In this document: one piece after another, positions 52,565-59,290 of the stretch | Numbering within the stretch: the first letter of the stretch is position 1 | Layout of the letters: the number at the start of each line of letters is the position of its first letter | Program-made: the position numbers and the translations under genes | Notes under the pieces: model-generated | Told to the model about the DNA's origin: nothing | The model's database searches: none | Seen by the model: only the letters and a program-made list of their open reading frames with translations | Assembly: GCA_934635385.1 (NCBI GenBank) | Contig: CAKTZI010000010.1 | Coordinates: forward strand, 24,214-88,213 | From: an uncultured Kiritimatiellota bacterium | GTDB taxonomy: Bacteria; Verrucomicrobiota; Kiritimatiellia; RFP12; UBA1067 | Direction: 5' to 3' | Length of the DNA: 64,000 nt

Positions 52565-52644
52565 GGAGGTCGCCCTTCCGTTGTTCACTTGTCTGTGTTG
52601 TTGATTTGATGCCAACTGACAATCGCTCTTGCCAAGGCAAGGAC

Positions 52645-52650
52645 ATTATA
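52645..52650 (-). promoter_or_regulatory. -10 box upstream of the LRR/deacetylase pair
   Basis: TGC-TATAAT, about 80 nt before the chosen ATG. No good -35. Confidence 0.4.
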
Positions 52651-52771
52651 GCAAATGCCAACAAAACAACCGTGCCATTCGCGCAGAAATTATCGTGCCA
52701 TCTGCGAATCCCTCCTCTCCCCCAACCGCCCATCCCCCTCCCGTACACACCACGAATCAACCCATTCCCCT

Positions 52772-52851
52772 GGGGACAGGCCCCTCAAGCATCTTTGAGC
52801 GCCCTTGGGGTGAGCCCCAGCCCCTTGGGCAACCCCTTGGGGACAGGCCCC
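52772..52851. repeat. Two REP-like copies downstream of the RAYT gene
   Basis: GGGGACAGGCCCC occurs at 52772-52784 and 52839-52851 on the plus strand. Between them lies another C4/G4-rich stretch (TTGGGGTGAGCCCCAG) able to fold. The same 13-mer occurs inside the RAYT gene on the opposite strand (53112-53124). The rest of 52651-52901 holds nothing else I can name. Confidence 0.7.
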
Positions 52852-52901
52852 AACGTGATTCCTCTTTTCTTCCATTCCGCGTCCTTTTCCGCCACATAGC
52901 G

Positions 52902-53732
52902 TCATGCCACCGCCGCCAGCGCCCTCGCCTCGGCCGCCTTCGCGAGCCGCCAGCCGTGCGTCGCGTAGCCGATCCCGCCGACCGGGCGCGCCCCCACGCC
53001 TCGCGACCGGAACCGGTCGCCCAGCGCGAACGCCGTCCGCAGGACGAACCCCGCGCTCCCGAACACCTTCCCAGCCCCCATCTGCGCCACCCGCCGCAGG
53101 CACCACTCGCCGGGGCCTGTCCCCGCGAAGAACGGCCCGTCGTCCTCGCACCAGCACCAGGGGTAGTCCTTCGCCTGCGTGACGAGCCCCGCCCTGACGG
53201 GATTGTAGACGACGTACCGCTTGCACCGCGCGAGGTACGCGCCGTCCTCAATCAGAGTCGAGGTGAAGCGACCCGACCAGATGCTGCCGCAGTATTCACG
53301 CTCGCGCTTGAACGCGCGGTCGAACTCCTCCTTGAACGTCTTCACGAACTCGCTCACGTCGTTCATCCGCGCGCGCAGCCGGTCCTGATCTTCCTTCAGC
53401 GTCGCCTCGAACCCCGCGGCGGACAGTTCCGCCCAGCTCCGGGCCAGCGCCGCCTTCGCCCGCTCGCCCTTCAGGACGCCGACGCGGCGGAGGAGCTCGT
53501 CCGCGTCCACGGGCCCGTCCGGCTTCACGACCTTCACGACGGCGTGGAAGTGGTTGTCCATCGCCGCGTAGGCCTTGAGCTCCACGCCGCTGAACGCCGC
53601 CGCGCGCCTAAGCGCGTCGACGAGAGCCGTCTTCGTCTTGCCCTGCTCGAAGAGCATCCTCTTCCCATTCGTTCGCGACATGACGTGATAGTGCGCGTCG
53701 CCATCGACCTTGATCCTGTTTGTCCGTGCCAT
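52902..53732 (-). CDS. REP-associated tyrosine transposase (RAYT, Y1_Tnp)
   Basis: 276 aa. HYHVMSRTNGK at the start, HUH metal motif MDNHFHAVV (His61, His63), and YVVYNPVRAGLV with the likely catalytic Tyr173. These define IS200/IS605-related single-copy Y1 enzymes that move REP hairpins. AAGGAGG lies 6 nt before the ATG. The gene is intact, including the C-terminal DNA-binding-like extension. REP-type repeats lie on both sides and one copy is inside the coding region, encoding part of GTGPGEW. Confidence 0.93.
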   Translation of the reverse strand: MARTNRIKVDGDAHYHVMSRTNGKRMLFEQGKTKTALVDALRRAAAFSGVELKAYAAMDNHFHAVVKVVKPDGPVDADELLRRVGVLKGERAKAALARSWAELSAAGFEATLKEDQDRLRARMNDVSEFVKTFKEEFDRAFKREREYCGSIWSGRFTSTLIEDGAYLARCKRYVVYNPVRAGLVTQAKDYPWCWCEDDGPFFAGTGPGEWCLRRVAQMGAGKVFGSAGFVLRTAFALGDRFRSRGVGARPVGGIGYATHGWRLAKAAEARALAAVA

Positions 53733-53764
53733 TCTCGCCTCCTTGTCTTGTTGGATTGACAGCC

Positions 53765-53781
53765 GGACGGCCTGTCCGTCC
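53765..53781. repeat. Hairpin upstream of the RAYT start
   Basis: GGACGG-CCTGT-CCGTCC, perfect 6-bp stem; shares the GGCCTGTCC core of the REP copies. Confidence 0.5.
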
Positions 53782-53818
53782 GAACGGAGGGTAGTATGTC
53801 AAATTCTTCGGAAAGAAA

Positions 53819-53861
53819 CCTTAAGATTACCTTAAGATTTGCCCTAAGATTTCTTAAGGTT
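53819..53861. repeat. Phased CCTTAAGATT repeats with inverted end
   Basis: CCTTAAGATT at 53819 and 53830, CCCTAAGATT at 53842 (steps of 11 and 12 bp), then an inverted TTTCTTAAGG. The outer arms AACCTTAAGA and TCTTAAGGTT are a perfect inverted repeat (53817-53861). The AT-rich stretch stands out from its surroundings. Possibly a protein-binding array or an old element end. Confidence 0.6.
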
Positions 53862-53926
53862 CAGCACACGGCAAGCCGATCTTCGCCGAAATTCGCGAAA
53901 ATCAGCTATTTTCCGCCACCATTGTT

Positions 53927-53939
53927 GGGGTCTGTCCCC
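53927..53939. repeat. REP-like copy upstream of the RAYT gene
   Basis: GGGGTCTGTCCCC, framed by TTGGGG and a later CCCCAA. The core matches the right arm of the hairpin at 44390-44423. Confidence 0.7.
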
Positions 53940-54039
53940 TTTGCCCCAAAATTCTCCGCCATGCACAACTCGCCCAACTTCTTCAGAGGGGCCGCTTCGC
54001 CTTTTTATGCCGCAGCCTCACGAGCACGAACGCCCCCGC

Positions 54040-55182
54040 CTACGCGCGGCGACGCCAGGCGCGGAGGGACAGGCCCGTCGCCTTCTTGAACGCGCGGCGG
54101 AGCGACGAGTCGTTGCGGTAGCCGCACTCGGCGAAGATCGAGTCGATGGGCAGGAACCGCTTGAGCAGAAGGCTCTTCGCGCGGGCGAGGCGCACGGCAA
54201 GGATCTCGTCGCCGATGGAATGTCCGACGAACGTGCGGAAGCGGCATTCCGCCTGACGGCGACTGCCGCCGATCCGCGCACAGACCGCCGCCGCCGTCGT
54301 TTTCGGCGAGCAGCCGTTCGCGCGGATGAACGCGACCGCGTCCATCACGGCCTCGTCGTGCCGCCGGAACCTCAGCGTCGAGTTGCGGCGGACGACGTGG
54401 TCGGCGCCGAACCGCACGAGCGACGGCGCCGCCTCGGGACGGCGCATGTGCCGATCCAGCAGCTTCGCCGCCAGGTAGCCGCTCTGCTCGAAGTCAGGCA
54501 CGACGCTCGTGAGGGTCGGCTGCGCGTGTTCGCAGATGAGCGCGTCGTTGTCGATGCCGACGACGGCGATCTCCTCCGGCACCTTGAGGCGTTCCCGCCG
54601 ACAGGCCTGAAGGACGAGGTCGGCCATCATGTCGTTCGCGCCCAGGACGCCGCACGGCTTGGGCACGGCGCGCAGCCACGCCCGCAGGCGCGACGAGAAC
54701 ATTTCCATGTCACGGAAGCTCCCCGGCTCGAACAAGTGGAATGCCAGCCCCTCCTGCGCCATCTGCCGCGCCATGACCCGCGCGCGGCGATCCGACCAGT
54801 CGCGCGGCTGAAGATGTCCGACATAGCCGTAGTCCGCATAGCCGAGCCGCTGAAGCTCCGAGACCGCCAGCGTCGCCGTGATGGACGAGTCGTGGATGAC
54901 GCCGCTGAAGGCGCCGTCCATCTTCGCCCGGTTCGCGTCGCAGAAGACCGTCGGGACATCCGCGAAGTCGGACTGCCGAAAGTCGGGAAGCTCCGTGTAG
55001 CCGCCCTCGACGATGCAGCCGTCGGGCTTCCAGAACGCGAGGGCCTTGCGCACGGAGAGGACCGTCCGGCCGTATTCCTGAACCTGAACGGCCCAACCGG
55101 CCTTTTCCGCGTAGCGGTAGACCCCAGACAGGCGCTCGCGCCAGAGCCGCCAGGGATACTGGAAGAAGATGACGTTCCGCAT
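54040..55182 (-). CDS. XylR-type regulator (LacI-like sensor + AraC HTH)
   Basis: 380 aa. Sensor part: NVIFFQYPWRLWRERLSGVYRYAE, PTVFCDANRAKMDGAFSGVIHD, GVLGANDMMADLVLQACR and VPEEIAVVGIDNDALICEHAQPTLTSV. C-terminal AraC domain: AKSLLLKRFLPIDSIFAECGYRNDSSLRRAFKKATGLSLRAWRR. Same layout as the gene at 25289-26434. Starts 5 nt after the MacB-type permease stop; ATG at 55182 begins the conserved sensor. It probably controls a distant or nearby sugar locus; the target is not obvious. Confidence 0.92.
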   Translation of the reverse strand: MRNVIFFQYPWRLWRERLSGVYRYAEKAGWAVQVQEYGRTVLSVRKALAFWKPDGCIVEGGYTELPDFRQSDFADVPTVFCDANRAKMDGAFSGVIHDSSITATLAVSELQRLGYADYGYVGHLQPRDWSDRRARVMARQMAQEGLAFHLFEPGSFRDMEMFSSRLRAWLRAVPKPCGVLGANDMMADLVLQACRRERLKVPEEIAVVGIDNDALICEHAQPTLTSVVPDFEQSGYLAAKLLDRHMRRPEAAPSLVRFGADHVVRRNSTLRFRRHDEAVMDAVAFIRANGCSPKTTAAAVCARIGGSRRQAECRFRTFVGHSIGDEILAVRLARAKSLLLKRFLPIDSIFAECGYRNDSSLRRAFKKATGLSLRAWRRRA

Positions 55183-55187
55183 GCGGC

Positions 55188-56417
55188 TCACTCGTAGCGC
55201 AGGCAGTCGATCGGATTGAGCTTCGACGCGCGGTAGGCCGGGTAGAACCCGAAGAACATGCCGACGAACGCCGAGAAGAGGAAGGAGTAGACCGCCGACG
55301 AGGCCTCGATGACGATTGGCCAGTGGTTGATCTCGCCAATCGCCTGCGCGACGCCGACGCCGACACCGACACCGATCGCGCCGCCGACCGTCGAGAGCAC
55401 GACCGCCTCCAGGATGAACTGCCAGAGGATACACGCCGGCGTCGCGCCGATCGCCATGCGAAGCCCGATCTCCTTGATGCGCTCCGTGACCGAGACGAGC
55501 ATGATGTTCATGATGCCGATGCCGCCCACGAGCAGCGAGATCGCCGCGACCGCCGTGAGCAGCACCGTCATCAGCCCCGTCACCGAGCCGATCGTGTTCA
55601 TGATCTCCGTCGTGTCGCGCGTCTCGAAGTCGTCGTCCTCATAGTCCGCAAGCTTGTGCCGCTGGCGGAGGAGCGCCGTCACCTCGCGCTTCGCCTCGTC
55701 CACGTCGTCCATCGAGTTGAGCGAGACGTTCATCATGTTGATCGAGCGGAACTTCGAGCGCTGGAGGACGCGCCCGACCGTCGTGTAGGGCGCCATCACC
55801 GTGTCGTCCTGATCCTGTCCCCAGCCGTTCGCGCCCTTCGACGCGAGGACACCCACGACCTTGAACGGCATCGCGCCGATGCGGATCGTCTGGCCGACCG
55901 CGTCCTCGTCGTCGGCGAAGAGGTTGCTCTTCACGGTCGTGCCGATCACGCAGACGCGCCGCGAGGCCCGCTGCTCGGACTCCTCGAAGAACCGCCCTTC
56001 CGCGACCTGCCAGTTGCGGATCTCCGGCATGTCGCAGCTCACGCCGGAGACGCGCGCGTTCCAGTTGCGGTTCTCGCGGATGAGCTGGCAGCTGACGTTC
56101 ACCGTCGGCGAGACGGCCGCGACGAGGTGGCCGAGTTCCCGGCGGATCGCCTCCGCGTCGCCCGCCGTCATGGTCTGGCCCGCGCCCATGCCGCTCGTGA
56201 CCTGGCCCTTGCGGTGGCGGTCGGGGAAGACCATCATGAGGTTGTTGCCCATCGACGAGATCTCCTTGACCATCATCGTCGAGGCCCCCTTGCCGATCGC
56301 GAGGACGGCGATCACCGCCGCGATGCCGACGATGATGCCGATGCACGTGAGAAGCGCGCGCGTCTTGTTGCGGAGGATCGCGAGAATCGCGACCTTGAAG
56401 ATCATTCCGAGGTTCAT
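55188..56417 (-). CDS. MacB/FtsX-type ABC permease
   Basis: 409 aa, four membrane helices. N-terminal KVAILAILRNKTRALLTCIGIIVGIAAVIAVLAIGKGA, a large periplasmic MacB_PCD domain, and C-terminal GGIGIMNIMLVSVTERIKEIGLRMAIGA, typical of MacB-family permeases that drive export of peptides, lipids or antibiotics. No ATPase or membrane-fusion protein is adjacent. ATG 9 nt from the -10 box and no Shine-Dalgarno, so probably leaderless. Confidence 0.9.
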   Translation of the reverse strand: MNLGMIFKVAILAILRNKTRALLTCIGIIVGIAAVIAVLAIGKGASTMMVKEISSMGNNLMMVFPDRHRKGQVTSGMGAGQTMTAGDAEAIRRELGHLVAAVSPTVNVSCQLIRENRNWNARVSGVSCDMPEIRNWQVAEGRFFEESEQRASRRVCVIGTTVKSNLFADDEDAVGQTIRIGAMPFKVVGVLASKGANGWGQDQDDTVMAPYTTVGRVLQRSKFRSINMMNVSLNSMDDVDEAKREVTALLRQRHKLADYEDDDFETRDTTEIMNTIGSVTGLMTVLLTAVAAISLLVGGIGIMNIMLVSVTERIKEIGLRMAIGATPACILWQFILEAVVLSTVGGAIGVGVGVGVAQAIGEINHWPIVIEASSAVYSFLFSAFVGMFFGFYPAYRASKLNPIDCLRYE

Positions 56418-56426
56418 GACGGGAAC

Positions 56427-56432
56427 ATTATA
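56427..56432 (-). promoter_or_regulatory. -10 box of the MacB-type permease gene
   Basis: TGG-TATAAT, 9 nt before the ATG; -35 not clear. Confidence 0.5.
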
Positions 56433-56483
56433 CCAAAATCGCTTGCGCGCCTGTCGTCTGGCATCCCCTTCGCCGCCAACGAG

Positions 56484-58295
56484 CTACCAGCGGTAGGTGA
56501 CGGCGCCGTAGCCCGTGAAGCCGAGCGCGCGCTGGCCGGGATAGACCTCGAACGCCTGGTTGAAGAGGTCGGACAGCCCCAGCGAAATCTCGACATCGCG
56601 GCAGAACGGCAGCGCAAACGTCGTCTCGGCGCGCGAGACGTTGCGGATGCGCGAGCCGCGCCGCACGGGATTCGACTTCCACACCTCGACGCCCTGACGG
56701 TACGCGACGCGCCAGTTGTCGAGAATCCGGTACGACGCCTCCAGCGAGAACGACGCAATCGGGAAGTCCATCGCGTAGCGCGACGCCCAGTAGTCGGTCG
56801 ACGTCTCCTTCAGGACAAGCGCACCGCGCGGCATGATCGTCAGCGCCCGCGTCGCCTGCCATTCGGCGTCGCCCGAGAGGCCGAACGCCGTCACGGGCTC
56901 CAGCGCCGTCGCCTTCCAGCCCGAAGACGGATTCGCCTTCAGCCAGTCCACGAGGTCTTCGCTCCGCATGAAGAACGCCCCGACGCGTCCCACCTCGTCC
57001 CATGTCCAGTCGAGGTTCACCGAGCGCGTCCGTTGGAGCGGCAGGTCGATCGTGCCCTTGCTGTCGGGGCTGTCATACGTGAGTTCCGTGAAGCTCGGCA
57101 TCCGGCAGCCCTCGCGGTAGCTGAGCGCGACCTTCGACGATTCGCTCACCGCATACGAGATTCCGCCCGCCGGGGCGCACGTCGCGTCATAGTCGCTGAA
57201 GAATTCGCCCGCCGCACCGACCGCAATCTCCCAGTCGCCGAAGCGCACGCCGGGGAGCGCGGCAACCGAGCCGTGGAAGCGACGGAAGCTTTCCGTCTTC
57301 GTCTTCGGGTTCTGTCCCGAATAGTTGTTATGGTGCGTCGTCGAGTAGATTTCCGCATCCGCGTCGCCGCGCAGGTCGATGAACGCCCACTCCGCGAAAT
57401 GCCGCCGCGTCGTGCCGTGCAGCGTGACCGAATCGGCAAGGTGCGTGTTCTCGTAGAAGTCGGGATTGTCGCGGTAGAGCCAGTAGGCGTCGCGTCCGCG
57501 CGTCCAAAGTACCGAGATCTCGCTCGCCTGATCGTCGCCCGCGTCGTACCGCCAGTCGGCTGAGACGAGGCCCGTCTGGTCTTCCTCCCACGCCGGGTAC
57601 TTCTCGTTCGCGCCATACGCGCCCGTGCAGCCGAAATCGCGCCACGCCCACGAGACGAGCGCATCGAATGTCCAGTTCTCCGTCCCGAACCCGAAGCGCC
57701 CGCCCGCCGTCGCGCGATCCATCGGATTCGCCCCGTAGCCGTCCGTCCTGTCCGCGTGTGCCGCCTCGGCGAACGCGCCGACCCAGGCGCGGCCCGCGTC
57801 GCCAAGCCCGAACACCTCCAAGTCGTTGACGCGCCCGAAGACGAGGCCGTTCAGCCCGACGCCGAGCGTCGCCTGTCCGCCGCGTTCGGTCGGCGCGTCG
57901 AGCGCGACGGCGAGGGAGCCCGCCGGATGCCCCGCGCCCGTGCGGAAGAGGCCGAGCCCCGTCAGCACCTGCGGACGTCCCAGCCAGTCGCCCGGCATCG
58001 GCAGGTCGGCGTTGAAGTGTTCCGTCTGCGCGTTGCGCACCGTCGCGCCGTTGAAGACGAGACCCGCCTCGGAGAACGCGGAGCCGTTGACGCTCAATTC
58101 CGTGAGCGTCCCGGCTTCGCCCTGTCCGCGCACGGCCAGTTCGGACGACGCCGCCCGCCACGGCGCGTCCTGCACGGCCGCCGCCCGTTCGCGCGCGCCC
58201 CAGACGACGACGGGCGCCAGCGCCGTGACGTCGTTCGTCCCGGCCCCGGCGTCCGCCAGCGCAAGCGTCGCAAGCAGAAAGAGTTCTGTCTTCAA
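56484..58295 (-). CDS. TonB-dependent outer-membrane receptor (TTG start)
   Basis: 603 aa. TTG at 58295 overlaps the DUF4340 stop as TTGA; the resulting signal peptide is KTELFLLATLALADAGAG. A TonB-box-like APVVVWGA is followed by a compact plug and a beta-barrel (NWRVAYRQGVEVW, NVSRAETTFALPFC), ending in aromatic GAVTYRW as required for outer-membrane insertion. The barrel contains SYREGCRMPSFTEL, typical of BtuB/FepA-type receptors. Ligand unknown. Energised by TonB/ExbBD encoded at 39.6-41 kb. Position after the Gld-type ABC genes suggests a linked envelope function. Confidence 0.85.
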   Translation of the reverse strand: MKTELFLLATLALADAGAGTNDVTALAPVVVWGARERAAAVQDAPWRAASSELAVRGQGEAGTLTELSVNGSAFSEAGLVFNGATVRNAQTEHFNADLPMPGDWLGRPQVLTGLGLFRTGAGHPAGSLAVALDAPTERGGQATLGVGLNGLVFGRVNDLEVFGLGDAGRAWVGAFAEAAHADRTDGYGANPMDRATAGGRFGFGTENWTFDALVSWAWRDFGCTGAYGANEKYPAWEEDQTGLVSADWRYDAGDDQASEISVLWTRGRDAYWLYRDNPDFYENTHLADSVTLHGTTRRHFAEWAFIDLRGDADAEIYSTTHHNNYSGQNPKTKTESFRRFHGSVAALPGVRFGDWEIAVGAAGEFFSDYDATCAPAGGISYAVSESSKVALSYREGCRMPSFTELTYDSPDSKGTIDLPLQRTRSVNLDWTWDEVGRVGAFFMRSEDLVDWLKANPSSGWKATALEPVTAFGLSGDAEWQATRALTIMPRGALVLKETSTDYWASRYAMDFPIASFSLEASYRILDNWRVAYRQGVEVWKSNPVRRGSRIRNVSRAETTFALPFCRDVEISLGLSDLFNQAFEVYPGQRALGFTGYGAVTYRW

Positions 58296-59269
58296 TCTTT
58301 CTTCGCCTCGTCCTTCTTCGGCTCTTCCTTGGCCTTGACGAGATCCTTGCGGGTCTTCATCATGTTCTCGGCCGAGTAGGAGGAGATCGTGTAGATCCAC
58401 TTGCCGTCGTCCAGCTTGAAGTAGCGGTCGGAGCCGTCCTTCACCTTGTTGCCGACCATGGCGACGCGGTTGACCGTGTTCGAGCCGTCCTTCACCGTGA
58501 CCGTGTAGACGAAGCCCGTCGCGAAGCCGAGTTCGGCCTCGGTGAGCTTCGGGTCGGCGACCGCGTTGAAGTCAAGATACGAGAGCGCCGAGTCAAGCGA
58601 GTAGGTCTTGGACGTGTCGAGCTCCTCCTTGTCCGTGAGGCCCTTCAGCGTCCAGACGCTGTTCGTGCCCTTCGTGAGCTCCACGGTCTCGCCGCCGTGC
58701 GCGAACCTGACCGCCTGGACGTCCGCCGACGGGATCGAGGCGATGCGCGTGTCGCACCACTGCCGCGTCTCGCCGTCGAAGGCGTCGAGCGTGTCCTTGA
58801 CGAGCACCGTCTCGCCGGCGAAGCCGACGTAGCGGCCGTCGGGATAGCCGCCGCCGTACATCGCGGCCTGTCCTGTGGCCTTCTTCGTGTGCTTGTCGCC
58901 CAGCGTGAGCGAGGCAAGCTCCTTGCCGGCGGCGTCCTTGAGCGAGACTTTCGTCTCGGCGCCGAGCTTGCGCCCGTGGGCGACCTGCCCGACCTTGAGG
59001 TCGGCGAGCTTCATCAGGTTCTCCGCGATCTTCTCGCGGTCGGCCGGATAGCCGTGAAGCGACTCGACCTTCCAGCCGTCCGCCGAGGCGGCGAGCGTCA
59101 GCTTGTCGCCGACCTCGACGCGGGCGACGTCCGCGACGCTGAGGCCGGGCAGGATCGCCTTCCCGTTCAGCTTCGCCGCCGCCGGCCGCGAGCCGCGCTG
59201 CAGGAAATACGCCGCACCGCCGAGAACGACGGCCACGCCGAGGAGTGTCATGAGAGATTTCGTATTCAT
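58292..59269 (-). CDS. DUF4340 membrane-anchored protein
   Basis: 325 aa. One N-terminal helix (LMTLLGVAVVLGGAAYFL) and a periplasmic domain with LPGLSVADVARVEV, GWKVESLHGYPADREKIAENLMKLADLKV and WCDTRIASIPSADVQAV. Matches DUF4340 proteins, which usually accompany GldG-like ABC genes, as here. Lys/Glu-rich tail. Role unknown, probably an accessory envelope component. Confidence 0.88.
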   Translation of the reverse strand: MNTKSLMTLLGVAVVLGGAAYFLQRGSRPAAAKLNGKAILPGLSVADVARVEVGDKLTLAASADGWKVESLHGYPADREKIAENLMKLADLKVGQVAHGRKLGAETKVSLKDAAGKELASLTLGDKHTKKATGQAAMYGGGYPDGRYVGFAGETVLVKDTLDAFDGETRQWCDTRIASIPSADVQAVRFAHGGETVELTKGTNSVWTLKGLTDKEELDTSKTYSLDSALSYLDFNAVADPKLTEAELGFATGFVYTVTVKDGSNTVNRVAMVGNKVKDGSDRYFKLDDGKWIYTISSYSAENMMKTRKDLVKAKEEPKKDEAKKD

Positions 59270-59290
59270 GATTTCAGATTTGATTTTGGA

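Noticed and set aside
53819..53861. Possible CRISPR array
   Set aside because: Repeats are only ~10 bp at 11-12 bp steps; no spacers and no cas genes.
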